The notes: generated by a model not told the origin, from the letters alone. Numbered from the stretch's first letter, positions 1-8,209 are shown. The stretch: DNA of 32,697 bases from Actinomycetota bacterium (GCA_013694625.1 JACDCD010000028.1:1-32697), one strand, 5' to 3'. Program-made: numbers and translations.

Positions 1-1
1 G

Positions 2-862
2 GTGGAAGAGCAGCCGCCGGTCCGCCCGCAGGCCGGATGGGGCCGCTACGCCGCACTCGCGGGCCTCATGGCGGGAGCAATCCTCTTTCTGTTCCCGTTC
101 TATTACATGGTCGTCGGCGCATTCCAGAAGAGCCCCAATACCGACATCTCGGGCGCCTTCCCGCAGCCGGGCAACTTGACGTTCAACAACTTCGTGGAGA
201 TCAACCGGGCTATCGACCTCGCCGGCACGCTGCTGAGCTCCGTCATCTTCACCGGTGGAGTGATACTGTCCACCCTCGTGTTGGGGCTGCTCGCCGGTTA
301 CGCGCTGGCACAGCTCGAGTTCCGGGGAAAACAACTCGTCTTCAACGCAATGCTTCTTCTGTTGATCATTCCCTTCATGCTCTTGATGATTCCGCTCTAT
401 GTAATGATCGTTCGCTCTTACGGGCTCGAGGACAACTATCTGGGCATGATCCTGCCTTTCGCGGTGAACCCAACCGCGGTCTTCATCTTCCGGCAGTTCT
501 TCATGCAGGTCCCACAGGACCTGTTCGACTCAGCGCGCATTGATGGCGCCTCCGAGTTCCAGATCCTGACCAGAATCGCCGTTCCACTTGCCAAGCCCGC
601 AATTCTCACTGCGATGATCGTTACCTTCATCGGCCCATGGAACGAGTTCCTGTGGCCGTTCCTCATCACCAAACAGGCGGACATGCAGCCGCTCGCGGTG
701 GCGCTGGGGAGCTTCATCTCGAACGTGGCCGGCAGCGTAGCGAACCCATTCGGTGCAATCCTTGCGGGAGCCACGGTTCTGGCGATTCCCGCCGTCCTCG
801 CGTTCCTGGCCCTCCAACGCTATTTCGTTCAGTCCAACCTGGGCTCCGGAGTGAAAGGCTAA
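2..862 (+). CDS. Carbohydrate ABC transporter permease (MalG-like)
   Basis: This is the inner-membrane permease of a CUT1-type sugar importer, pairing with a second permease and a binding protein that must lie upstream of the window. The protein is 286 aa with about six hydrophobic segments, the first at roughly residues 15-40. The cytoplasmic EAA loop that docks the ATPase is visible around residues 180-200 (DGASEFQ followed by VPLAKP). The GTG at base 2 gives the normal family length of about 280 aa, but only one base precedes it, so an upstream start cannot be excluded. Seven bases separate it from a GH130 phosphorylase gene, which suggests import of beta-mannosides or related oligosaccharides. 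The family call is confident; the substrate is inference from the neighbour. Confidence 0.9.
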   Translation: MEEQPPVRPQAGWGRYAALAGLMAGAILFLFPFYYMVVGAFQKSPNTDISGAFPQPGNLTFNNFVEINRAIDLAGTLLSSVIFTGGVILSTLVLGLLAGYALAQLEFRGKQLVFNAMLLLLIIPFMLLMIPLYVMIVRSYGLEDNYLGMILPFAVNPTAVFIFRQFFMQVPQDLFDSARIDGASEFQILTRIAVPLAKPAILTAMIVTFIGPWNEFLWPFLITKQADMQPLAVALGSFISNVAGSVANPFGAILAGATVLAIPAVLAFLALQRYFVQSNLGSGVKG

Positions 863-869
863 GCACTAC

Positions 870-1931
870 TTGACGGCGCCTCCATACCGGATAGAGCGAA
901 TCGGCGTCATCATGACGCCGGCCCCTGGGGAACCATCCGAGGAGTGGGGTGTGCTTAACCCTGCGTGCGCACGCTCGCGCGACGGAGAGCTCTACCTCTT
1001 CCCGCGGCTCGTGGCCAAAGAAAACCTCTCGCGGGTAGGACGAGCGCGCGTGCTTTTCGAGGACGGCCTTCCGGTGGGCGTGGAACGGCTCGGGATCGTC
1101 TTCGAGCCGGCCGAGTTGTGGGAACGGAATGCCCGCACGGGCGGAGTCGAAGATCCGAGGATCACATGGATCCAGGGACTGGACGCATACCTCATGACCT
1201 ATGCCGCCTATGGGCCTCTGGGTCCGCGCATCGGCCTCGCGGCCTCAGTCGATCTCTTGACGTGGCGACGTCTGGGGCCGGCAAGCTTCGATTACAACCC
1301 AGCACTGAACACCGATCTCAATCTCTACTCGAACAAAGACGCCCTTCTCTTCCCAGAGACCGTCCCGGCTCCAGACGGAACACCTTCGTACGCATTGCTC
1401 CACCGGCCGACCTGGGACCTGTCCTGGATCGCCCCCGGAGAAGGCGAGCTGCCGCCCCAGGGGGTGCGCGATCCAAGGGGCGCCATCTGGGTGTCGTTTG
1501 CGCCGGCCGAACAGGTCGAGGCCGATCTCAGTCGAATCACCCGCTACGGCCAGCACCGGGTCGTTGCGATGCCCGAGCAGCAGTGGGAAGAGCTCAAGAT
1601 AGGTGGAGGCACACCGCCGGTCCGCACCGAGGACGGCTGGCTTCTCGTGTATCACGGAGTTGCCGGAAGCCTGGTACCGGAACGGGAGCACCCACCGGAG
1701 GTCGTGTACTCGGCAGGTCTCATGCTCCTCGACATCGCCGACGTCACGCGTGTCGCTGCGCGTTCGACCACTCCCCTGCTCGAGCCTTCGACCGAGGGCG
1801 AAAGGGACGGGATGGTCCCCAACGTCGTCTTTCCGACAGCGATCGATCCTCGGGGAGATGGATCGGCCGACATTTTCTACGGAATGGCGGACTCTCGCAT
1901 CGGGGCAGCGCGCCTGTTCCCATCCGGATAG
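870..1931 (+). CDS. GH130 family glycoside phosphorylase (beta-mannoside type)
   Basis: This is a cytoplasmic five-bladed propeller enzyme of glycoside hydrolase family 130, whose members phosphorolyse beta-1,4- or beta-1,2-mannosidic bonds to give mannose 1-phosphate. The 353-aa length fits. Family signatures are visible: VLNPACAR with LYLFPRLV near the N-terminus, GVEDPRITW around residues 90-100 carrying the catalytic aspartate, NKDALLFPE around residue 155, and a late GGGTPPVRTEDGWLLVYHG segment. The start is TTG; it preserves the conserved N-terminal RIGVIMTP strand, which an internal ATG at about 912 would cut off. A weak AAAGG lies upstream. It is co-transcribed with the sugar permease. 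Which mannoside is cleaved cannot be read from the sequence. Confidence 0.88.
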   Translation: MTAPPYRIERIGVIMTPAPGEPSEEWGVLNPACARSRDGELYLFPRLVAKENLSRVGRARVLFEDGLPVGVERLGIVFEPAELWERNARTGGVEDPRITWIQGLDAYLMTYAAYGPLGPRIGLAASVDLLTWRRLGPASFDYNPALNTDLNLYSNKDALLFPETVPAPDGTPSYALLHRPTWDLSWIAPGEGELPPQGVRDPRGAIWVSFAPAEQVEADLSRITRYGQHRVVAMPEQQWEELKIGGGTPPVRTEDGWLLVYHGVAGSLVPEREHPPEVVYSAGLMLLDIADVTRVAARSTTPLLEPSTEGERDGMVPNVVFPTAIDPRGDGSADIFYGMADSRIGAARLFPSG

Positions 1932-1937
1932 AGCGAG

Positions 1938-3227
1938 TCAGGCGTCAGCCGTTCGTCCCGAGTCTTTCATCCTGCGGCGGAGGCCGGCCGAGAGCGCGTG
2001 CCCGTGCATACCTTCCGCGGTCGAGATCGCGGCTGCGTGCGGGGCGGCCGCCCGCGACGCCTCCGCCGATAGAGTCTGGTAGGTCACCGTTTTCAGGAAC
2101 TTCCCCACCCACAGACCTCCGGTGTAGCGGGCGGCGCCGCCGGTGGGCAGGGTGTGGTTGGTCCCGATGCCCTTGTCCCCGAAGGTCACGGTCGTTGCCT
2201 CACCGACGAACAACGATCCGTAATTCGTGAGCTGCGTCTCGTACACACCGGGGTCGGCCACCTGAAGCTCGAGATGCTCGGGAGCGAACGCATCGGACAG
2301 CGCGACGGCCTCCTGTGCGTCCTCGGCAACGACCACGGTCCCGTGCGCCTCCCACGCAGAACGGGTGACATCGGCCGTCGGCCACGTCGGCAACAAGCCG
2401 TCGATCTCGTCCAGCACCATGGCGCCCAGCCGCCGGGAAGTCGTGACCAGCACCGCAGGTGAAGTTGGCCCGTGTTCGGCCTGGCTGAGAAGATCGATTG
2501 CGACGACATGTGGGCGCGCCGTCTCGTCGGCTATCACGAGAATCTCGGTGGGACCGGCAAGCAGGTCGATGCCGACACGCCCGAACAGCTGGCGTTTGGC
2601 CTCGGCCACGTAGTCGTTACCGGCGCCGACGACCATGTCCACGGGATCGAGCCCCTCGAGCGCGCCGTGCGCCATCGCCCCCATGGCCTGCACACCCCCC
2701 AGAGCGTAGATCTCGTCCGCCCCCGCAACCTGCATCGCGTAGACGGTCGGCGCGTAGACGCCGTCTGCGCGCGGAGGACTCATCGCCACCACGCGCCGTA
2801 CTCCCGCCACCTTGGCCGTCATGACACTCATCAACGCGGAGGAGACGAGCGAGTAGCGTCCGCCCGGTATGTAGGCGCCCACCGACGCCACCGGTATGTG
2901 ACGATGGCCCAGAGTGACCCCCCTTTCTACCTCGATCTCGAGTGGCGCCAAGCACGCGCGTTGCGCCTCGGCGAAGTGCCGGACCCGGCCGGCGGCCCAG
3001 TCGATGTGCCCGCGGAGATCGTCCGGTACCCGACTGCACGCCCCGGCAACCTCCGCAAGCGACAGCCGGAAGCTGGGAGGATCCCAACCGTCCAAATCCT
3101 TGGAGCAGCGACGAACGGCGGCGGGCCCGTGCGCTTCAATGTCACGGAGGATCGAGCCCACTCGGGCTACGACCTCGGCCGATGGTCCCAGAGGGCGCGC
3201 CGGCGCCTCCTTGAGATAGACCGGCAT
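1938..3227 (-). CDS. Histidinol dehydrogenase family protein, probably HpsN-like (sulfopropanediol 3-dehydrogenase type)
   Basis: This is an NAD-dependent zinc dehydrogenase of the HisD fold, 429 aa. Zinc and catalytic elements are present: QAEHGP (Gln and His ligands), APEHLEL (catalytic Glu-His) and a late GMHGH histidine. Instead of the usual HisD GPNHVLPT...SSGLSV segment it has GTNHTLPTGGAARYTGG followed by LWVGKFLKT. I associate that version with HpsN, which oxidises 2,3-dihydroxypropane-1-sulfonate, and with related polyol dehydrogenases. No histidine biosynthesis gene is nearby. The ATG at 3227 was chosen because the open frame extends another 265 codons upstream through an unrelated frame of the next gene. 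It is the last gene of a four-gene operon, starting 2 bases after the CtaG-like gene stops. The substrate is uncertain. Confidence 0.8.
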   Translation of the reverse strand: MPVYLKEAPARPLGPSAEVVARVGSILRDIEAHGPAAVRRCSKDLDGWDPPSFRLSLAEVAGACSRVPDDLRGHIDWAAGRVRHFAEAQRACLAPLEIEVERGVTLGHRHIPVASVGAYIPGGRYSLVSSALMSVMTAKVAGVRRVVAMSPPRADGVYAPTVYAMQVAGADEIYALGGVQAMGAMAHGALEGLDPVDMVVGAGNDYVAEAKRQLFGRVGIDLLAGPTEILVIADETARPHVVAIDLLSQAEHGPTSPAVLVTTSRRLGAMVLDEIDGLLPTWPTADVTRSAWEAHGTVVVAEDAQEAVALSDAFAPEHLELQVADPGVYETQLTNYGSLFVGEATTVTFGDKGIGTNHTLPTGGAARYTGGLWVGKFLKTVTYQTLSAEASRAAAPHAAAISTAEGMHGHALSAGLRRRMKDSGRTADA

Positions 3228-3229
3228 CT

Positions 3230-4066
3230 CTAGGCGACTTGTGCCTGCGCCGAGGGGGCTCGCCCTAGGGCGCCCAGGGCTATCCAGGTCGTCGCCCACA
3301 GCGCAGCAACCATGTCGATCACCATCATCAGGACGCCGGCTATCTGCTGGTCGATCTGAGGCGAGATGCCCCAGATCTCGTTTGCCGGCCCGTAGTGCAT
3401 GAAGATCACTTCCGGCGACCACACCAGGACCGCGGCGAGAACCGCCGTCGCGATTTGTCCTGCACCGAGGTAGAGGATGCGTCGCACCGGCGGCATCGGC
3501 TTGAAGCTCACTAAGGGATCGATGACCGGCAGCCAGAACAAGGTTCCCGCGACCATCAAGCTGAGGTGCTCTGCAATGTGCCAAGTCTCGGAATGCAGGG
3601 CGAGGTTGTAGATGCCGGGCCAGTGCCACAGATACAGCACAGACACCCAGGTCCCGAAGGTGAACGCCGGTTCGGATAACAGTCGCAGCAACGCACTGGG
3701 GGCGCGCCGGCGCAGCATCGCCGGTAGCAACGGACGGGTGACCGGCACCAGCAGGCGGGGATACAGCCCCACGAGCAGCAAAGGAGCCGCGACGCTCATC
3801 AGCAGGACATGCTGTAGCATGTGAGCCGCCAGCGATCGGCCCTCGGCCCACGCATTCAGCGGCGATTGCAGAGCAATGAACACGCCGGCAAGTCCCACCG
3901 CCCATGCCCATGAGCGACCCACCTTCACAGTGCCACCGCGGGATCGCAATCTCAGCATCAGGAACAGGTATCCTGCGGCCGCGCCGGCGAGGCCCACCTG
4001 CACAGGGGTACCGAGGTGCCACAGCGCTCCCGGCGCCACGGCGCCGTGAGCCAGTAGCAGGTCCAT
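3230..4066 (-). CDS. CtaG (caa3-type) family cytochrome oxidase assembly membrane protein
   Basis: This polytopic membrane protein is 278 aa with about seven hydrophobic helices and belongs to the CtaG_Caa3 family, which in Bacillus is needed for formation of active cytochrome caa3 oxidase. Conserved histidine motifs are visible: AHMLQHVLL, LYLWHWPGIYN, WHIAEHLSL and IDQQIAGVLM. The family is not homologous to the Cox11-type CtaG copper chaperone. The ATG at 4066 overlaps the upstream stop codon by one base (TAATG), which fixes the start and implies translational coupling. The CcdA-like gene precedes it and the HisD-family gene follows. A second family member is encoded at 30498-31391 inside the oxidase operon, so this copy may serve a different oxidase or a different metal-handling job. 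Confidence 0.85.
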   Translation of the reverse strand: MDLLLAHGAVAPGALWHLGTPVQVGLAGAAAGYLFLMLRLRSRGGTVKVGRSWAWAVGLAGVFIALQSPLNAWAEGRSLAAHMLQHVLLMSVAAPLLLVGLYPRLLVPVTRPLLPAMLRRRAPSALLRLLSEPAFTFGTWVSVLYLWHWPGIYNLALHSETWHIAEHLSLMVAGTLFWLPVIDPLVSFKPMPPVRRILYLGAGQIATAVLAAVLVWSPEVIFMHYGPANEIWGISPQIDQQIAGVLMMVIDMVAALWATTWIALGALGRAPSAQAQVA

Positions 4067-4851
4067 TACGCGATCAGGGCCGTCACCGGAAAGAGCACGG
4101 CCCCCATTGCAATCAACGCCGCTCCGGTGGCCCGGTTGACCTGCGGGGCGAGGCTCTGCACCCGTCCGCCCAACGCGGCGTAGCGGCTTGGCGTCAACAG
4201 CGCGGGAAGCAGAAACGGAATCACCATGGTCAACGAATAGAGAGCCACAAGGCCGGCGCCCAACCAGAAGGCTCCCGTGGCCCCCGCTACCACCAATAGG
4301 GCGTAGAGATATGGCCCGCAGCAGGTTGCACAGTATTGGCCGAAGGCTATGCCGGCGGAGAACGGGTGCCGGAACGAAGCCCGCCCCGACCGGAGCAGAT
4401 AGAGCGGTCCACGGCAGCGCGACAACCACGACCGTGGCAGCGCTCCCATCGCCGCAAGACCGAGAACCATGGCCATCACGCCCCCGAGAAGACAAAGCGT
4501 CCAGGCGTATGGACCAAGCAGGAGCGCAAGTCCGCCCAAGAGCACTGCGACGGGGATGTAGAAGACGAGGTAACCCAGCGAGAACAGCCACGCCGCCCTG
4601 ACTACCGTCGGGGCTCCCGATGACTTGGTATTGCGCGTTGCCATGTTTCGCACGACATGAGTGAGCATCGCGGACATCTGCAGCTGACAGGGCGCCATCA
4701 CAGCAAAACCAGACCCCAGCAGAAGTGCGCCTGCGATGATCATCGTCCACTGCGAGGATCCCGTGGCGAGCGCCACACCGGCAGTTACGACGCCCGCCGC
4801 AAGTGCGCCTGCCGCGCCGACTCCGACGCGGCGATCCACCAGAGCGTCCAT
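4066..4851 (-). CDS. CcdA/DsbD-like transmembrane thiol transporter
   Basis: This is a 261-aa membrane protein with about six or seven hydrophobic helices. Two cysteine-bearing segments match the two halves of the CcdA/DsbD transmembrane fold: VMAPCQLQMS near residue 52 and GQYCATCCGPYL around residue 175. The latter is followed by a typical glycine-rich helix and a YSLTMVIPFLLPALL segment. CcdA proteins carry reducing power across the membrane for cytochrome c maturation or for reduction of extracytoplasmic cysteines and metal sites. The second motif has three cysteines (C-x2-C-C) where CcdA usually has one, which is unusual. It lies 7 bases after the DUF1326 gene and overlaps the CtaG-like gene, so the three are probably one transcript. 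The exact partner is unknown. Confidence 0.75.
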   Translation of the reverse strand: MDALVDRRVGVGAAGALAAGVVTAGVALATGSSQWTMIIAGALLLGSGFAVMAPCQLQMSAMLTHVVRNMATRNTKSSGAPTVVRAAWLFSLGYLVFYIPVAVLLGGLALLLGPYAWTLCLLGGVMAMVLGLAAMGALPRSWLSRCRGPLYLLRSGRASFRHPFSAGIAFGQYCATCCGPYLYALLVVAGATGAFWLGAGLVALYSLTMVIPFLLPALLTPSRYAALGGRVQSLAPQVNRATGAALIAMGAVLFPVTALIA

Positions 4852-4858
4852 AGGCTCG

Positions 4859-5500
4859 TCAGCCTTTCATTACGAAGCCGAGTCCCTGGATAGAGTTCCG
4901 TCCCTCGTACGACCACACCATGTCGTGCTCGGGCACTGCGACGTGGTTGTGACTGGCCTTGCCCAGCAGCGCCGCGTTTCCGGGGATCGTGCTCCACGAG
5001 CTGTTGATCAGTTGCGTCGGCTCCCCGTCCGGGCCGCGATAGGGATCCATTTCTGCATCGATGGCGAAGCCCGCGCCGCTCGGGTGTGACACGCGCACCA
5101 CGCCGTGACCGTCCTGGATGGTGTATTCGATCGGAACCCTGTAGAGGGCGACACGATCTCCGATCAGGGACGCCAGGTCGGCAAGGGCGCCGCCAAGGCG
5201 GCCCTGAAATGCGTCCATCAGAAGCTCCACCTGCTCATCCGACGCGTTCGCATCGACGAACATGATTTCACGCCAGTTGCCGTCCGCAACGTTGCCGGGG
5301 ATCTGCACCAGGCTGACGAGCGAAAGGTTGGAGACGTCGACACCTTTAACCTTCCCGAAGCGGATGTGGTAACCGGTGAAGCTCCAGCATTCTCCGCCGT
5401 CTGGATCATCTCCGACCCAGCAAGGGCAAGGCCCCCCACAAGAACACGCCTCGACCAGGTCGCCGGTGAGGTCATACGAGGTTTCGAGCTGAGTTGCCAC
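4859..5500 (-). CDS. DUF1326 domain protein
   Basis: This 213-aa soluble protein is of unknown biochemical function. The DUF1326 signature is a cysteine cluster near the N-terminus; here C19, C21, C25 and C27 (ACSCGGPCPCW) plus C38 in GGECW. Its likely role is metal or thiol chemistry, but that is inference. The open frame continues to a TTG at 5530, but the GTG at 5500 is preferred: it sits 9 bases behind a perfect AGGAGG ribosome binding site and gives the usual DUF1326 N-terminus ending in the YDLTGDLVEACSC region. It is the first gene of the minus-strand operon with CcdA-like and CtaG-like proteins, which suggests a link to redox or metal maturation of extracytoplasmic proteins. No signal peptide is visible. 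Confidence 0.82.
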   Translation of the reverse strand: MATQLETSYDLTGDLVEACSCGGPCPCWVGDDPDGGECWSFTGYHIRFGKVKGVDVSNLSLVSLVQIPGNVADGNWREIMFVDANASDEQVELLMDAFQGRLGGALADLASLIGDRVALYRVPIEYTIQDGHGVVRVSHPSGAGFAIDAEMDPYRGPDGEPTQLINSSWSTIPGNAALLGKASHNHVAVPEHDMVWSYEGRNSIQGLGFVMKG

Positions 5501-5540
5501 GTGAACCACCCTCCTCCAAGAGATCCCCAAGTTGCTCCGA

Positions 5541-5570
5541 AGAGTATGCCGGGACGGCCGGATGCCGCAA
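5541..5570 (-). promoter_or_regulatory. Probable promoter of the DUF1326 operon
   Basis: On the minus strand TTGCGG (5570-5565) and TACTCT (5546-5541) are separated by 18 bases, a fair match to a housekeeping sigma factor promoter in a GC-rich genome. It would start transcription near 5534, giving a leader of about 34 bases that carries the AGGAGG of the DUF1326 gene. It lies in the 144-bp divergent gap with the aldo/keto reductase gene. Seen by eye only. Confidence 0.35.
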
Positions 5571-5644
5571 CCAGGAGTCCGCCGGCGAGCAAAGCGGCTG
5601 CCGGGTAGCCTGGCCCTCGCTCACACCTCACCAAAGGAGAACGG

Positions 5645-6619
5645 ATGCACTCTCGGCGGTTCGGACGCACCGGCTGGCAGATCGGCGAGATCGGTTACGG
5701 CATGTGGGGCATGGGCGGGGACTGGAAGGGGTCGGACGACAGCGAAGCCGAACGGTCGCTAGATCGCGCCGTCGAGCTCGGCGTCAACTTCTTCGACACC
5801 GCCTTTGCTTATGGCAACGGGCATTCGGAGTCTTTGTTGGGAGCCCTTATGCGGCGCCATCCGGACCGGCGGCTCTACTTCGCCACCAAGATTCCGCCGA
5901 AAAACCGGCAATGGCCCTCCATACGCGGCGAGGAGCTCGACGAGGCGTTCCCGCCCGAGTACATACGCGAGTACACCGAGCGCAGCCTTGACAATCTCGG
6001 GACCGATTCCATCGACCTCATGCAATTTCATGTCTGGGAGGACGCCTGGGCCGAGGACGAGCGGTGGCAGGTGGCCACGCAGAAACTCAAAGACGAAGGT
6101 CTGGTTCAGGCGTGGGGTGTGAGTATCAACCGCTGGGAGCCATGGAATGCGACTGAGACCCTGCGCACCGGCTTGATCGACTCGGTCCAGGTCATCTACA
6201 ACATCTTCGATCAGAATCCTGAGGATGAGCTCTTTCCGCTCTGCCGGGAGCTCGACGTGGCGGTCATCGCACGCGTCCCGTTCGACGAAGGTACTCTCAC
6301 GGGCACCCTGACGAGGGAATCGACGTGGCCGGAAGGTGACTGGCGCAACTCCTACTTCGTGCCCGAAAATCTGCACTCGAGCGTCGAACGCGCCGATGCC
6401 TTGAAGCCGCTGGTCCCCGACGGCATGACGATGGCCGAGATGGCCCTGCGGTTCATCCTCGCCAACCCGGCCGTCGGCACGATCATCCCGGGAATGCGAA
6501 AGCTGAAGAACGTTGAGTCAAACGTTGGTGCGAGCGACGGAGACGCTCTGCCGTCATCACTGCTCGCTCGGCTCGAAGGGCATCGGTGGGAGCGCGAGCC
6601 GAAGAGTTGGTCGGGGTAG
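5645..6619 (+). CDS. Aldo/keto reductase
   Basis: This is a cytoplasmic NAD(P)H-dependent aldo/keto reductase, 324 aa, with a (beta/alpha)8 barrel. The catalytic tetrad Asp-Tyr-Lys-His can be read in order: NFFDTAFAYGNG (Asp, Tyr), YFATKIPPKN (Lys) and LMQFHVW (His). The C-terminal cofactor segment NPAVGTIIPGMR is also typical. The start ATG follows AAAGGAG at good spacing. It is divergent from the DUF1326 operon and is the first plus-strand gene of the oxidoreductase region. AKRs of this subgroup act on sugars, aldehydes or steroids; the substrate cannot be told. A second AKR at 21041-22024 shares the fold but is clearly a different subgroup. Confidence 0.9.
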   Translation: MHSRRFGRTGWQIGEIGYGMWGMGGDWKGSDDSEAERSLDRAVELGVNFFDTAFAYGNGHSESLLGALMRRHPDRRLYFATKIPPKNRQWPSIRGEELDEAFPPEYIREYTERSLDNLGTDSIDLMQFHVWEDAWAEDERWQVATQKLKDEGLVQAWGVSINRWEPWNATETLRTGLIDSVQVIYNIFDQNPEDELFPLCRELDVAVIARVPFDEGTLTGTLTRESTWPEGDWRNSYFVPENLHSSVERADALKPLVPDGMTMAEMALRFILANPAVGTIIPGMRKLKNVESNVGASDGDALPSSLLARLEGHRWEREPKSWSG

Positions 6620-6740
6620 CGCCTTATCTGCGGCGCACCACACGGAGGATGGTCTTCACCAAACGCCACATCGCCGCGAGCCGCATCAACCTCCACCACA
6701 TGGATGGGGAGATTAACCTTTCGTCGGCTTCTTTGCAGAA

Positions 6741-7007
6741 CTACATCCGTGCGTGCTCGGCGGTCCTCTCCATCGTGCCGGTTCGCCGCAGCGGAATGAC
6801 CTCCGCCAGGCCGGCCCCCTCGGGTGCCTCCCGGGAATGGACGACCGGCTCGCCGGCCGGCTCAGTCGCCGGCGCGCTGACCTTGCCGTCCCCTCCGCCA
6901 CCCGACCAGCGCCCTTCGAGCAGGCTCCAACCGAATACGGCGCCCAGGGCGAACCCGGCAAACAGAATGAACACCACGGCGCCGCCGTCGCCGAACAGAA
7001 ATCCCAT
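6741..7007 (-). CDS. Small membrane protein, unknown function
   Basis: This predicted 88-aa protein has one hydrophobic N-terminal helix of about 20 residues (from VVFILFAG to GAVFGWSLL) followed by a hydrophilic, Gly/Glu-rich tail. I do not recognise a family. Support for it being real: a purine-rich GGGGGGAAGGG stretch just before the ATG, GC-rich third positions, an extended -10 promoter-like sequence upstream, and its position as the only gene between two well-defined genes. It is convergent with the aldo/keto reductase and divergent from the zinc alcohol dehydrogenase. It could be a small anchor or stress protein, but nothing in the sequence says so. Confidence 0.55.
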   Translation of the reverse strand: MGFLFGDGGAVVFILFAGFALGAVFGWSLLEGRWSGGGGDGKVSAPATEPAGEPVVHSREAPEGAGLAEVIPLRRTGTMERTAEHARM

Positions 7008-7052
7008 GACCCTTCCCCCCTTGAATCCCGATCCGAGCTACTCCCATGGAAG

Positions 7053-7061
7053 ATCATACCA
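7053..7061 (-). promoter_or_regulatory. Extended -10 promoter before the small membrane protein
   Basis: The minus strand reads TGGTATGAT from 7061 to 7053, an extended -10 element (TG-n-TATGAT) without a clear -35 box. It would start transcription near 7046, about 39 bases before the ATG at 7007. The call rests on motif reading only. Confidence 0.35.
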
Positions 7062-7128
7062 GTAGCCGTCGACAACCGGCGGCCCGCCCAGGCATTACAT
7101 TGCCGGTGATGATGGAGACGGGAGGGCC

Positions 7129-8196
7129 GTGAAGGCGGTCGTGTGGCACGGCCGCAACGACGTACGCGTGGATGAGGTCGACGACGCTCCTCCGCCGGGC
7201 GCCGGAGAGATCCGCGCCAGGGTCGAATGCTGCGGCATCTGCGGTACCGACATCGAGGAGTGGCGACACGGTCCGGTATGGATCCCGGCAGACGAGCCCC
7301 ATCCCATAACCCGAAGGCGCTCGCCCCTGACCCTGGGACATGAGATCGCGGCGCGTGCAGTCGACATCGGCAGCTCGGTGGACGGCTTCTCCGAAGGTGA
7401 TCTGATTGCGATCGAGGGCGTCTTGGGCTGCGGGAGGTGCTGGTGGTGCGTTCGCCATCAGGCCAACCTCTGCCCCCATCTCGCCAATGTCGGGCTCCAC
7501 TTTGATGGAGGGTTGGCCGAAAGTGTGACCCTGCCGGCCGCGGTGTGCGCGGTCGTCCCGGAAGGCATCCTGCCCGAGGACGCGGCCCTGGCCGAACCGG
7601 TCTCGGTGGCGATCCGCGCAGTGCGGCGATCCCGGCTGAGCCTCGGTGAGAGCGCCGCCGTCTTCGGAGCGGGAATGATAGGACTCGCCAGCGTGGCCGC
7701 GGCGAACGCAGCGGGGGCCTCGACCGTTGTGGTCATAGAGCCGGACGCTCGGAGGCGGGAGCTTGCATTGGGGTTGGGGGCAACAGCAGCGTTCACGCCG
7801 GAAGACGGCGGCTGGCCTGAAGCGTCGCGAGAGCTCACCGGCGGGCGGGGCCCGGATGTATGCGTCGACGCGGCAGGGACCCCCGCCACGGGCCCTGCGG
7901 CCGTAGCCGCCAGCCGCAGAGGTGGGCGCACCGTCGTTGTGGGGCTCGCCAACCAGGCATCGTCCCTGATGTTCTCCTCAATTGCGACCGGAGAGAAAGA
8001 GGTGCTCGGATCCCTCGCCCACGTCCTCGACGAGGACTTCACACCGGCGATACAGCTTATTGGGTCTGGTGCGATATCGGCCGGGGCGGTTGACGCAGTG
8101 AAGGTGCCGTTGGACAGGGCCGTGGACGACGGTTTCCGGGCCCTCACCCAGCCAGAGCCCCCGCCGAAGGTGCTGGTGCGCCCGGTGACGAACTGA
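7129..8196 (+). CDS. Zinc-binding alcohol dehydrogenase (sorbitol/butanediol dehydrogenase-like)
   Basis: This is a medium-chain NAD(P)-dependent alcohol or polyol dehydrogenase, 355 aa. The catalytic zinc site is C38 in CGICGTD with H71-E72 (GHE). The structural zinc site is C101, C104, C107 and C115 (GCGRCWWC followed by NLC). The Rossmann glycine motif FGAGMIGL lies around residue 180. The sequence resembles 2,3-butanediol, L-threonine and L-idonate dehydrogenases. The start is GTG with purine-rich GGAG and GGAGGG stretches upstream. Thirteen bases separate it from the next SDR gene, so the two are probably co-transcribed and may act successively on one polyol or sugar acid. The substrate is not identifiable. 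Confidence 0.9.
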   Translation: MKAVVWHGRNDVRVDEVDDAPPPGAGEIRARVECCGICGTDIEEWRHGPVWIPADEPHPITRRRSPLTLGHEIAARAVDIGSSVDGFSEGDLIAIEGVLGCGRCWWCVRHQANLCPHLANVGLHFDGGLAESVTLPAAVCAVVPEGILPEDAALAEPVSVAIRAVRRSRLSLGESAAVFGAGMIGLASVAAANAAGASTVVVIEPDARRRELALGLGATAAFTPEDGGWPEASRELTGGRGPDVCVDAAGTPATGPAAVAASRRGGRTVVVGLANQASSLMFSSIATGEKEVLGSLAHVLDEDFTPAIQLIGSGAISAGAVDAVKVPLDRAVDDGFRALTQPEPPPKVLVRPVTN

Positions 8197-8209
8197 GCGA
8201 CAAGGGACG

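Noticed and set aside
3228-4022. 265-codon N-terminal extension of the HisD-family frame
   Set aside because: It runs through the CtaG-like gene in another frame, has Arg/Gly-rich shadow composition and no family match; the ATG at 3227 fits the family length.
5501-5670. Minus-strand frame with a hydrophobic AAALLAGGLLVAA segment before the DUF1326 gene
   Set aside because: It overlaps DUF1326 in another frame, lacks a ribosome binding site and looks like a chance frame in the divergent promoter region.
6635-6710. 25-codon minus-strand frame (MWWRLMRLAAMWRLVK...) after the small membrane protein
   Set aside because: Amphipathic and possible, but too short, with no clear ribosome binding site; not enough to call. 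The same 121-bp gap (6620-6740) also has a weak GCGCC/GGCGC hairpin without a T-tract.
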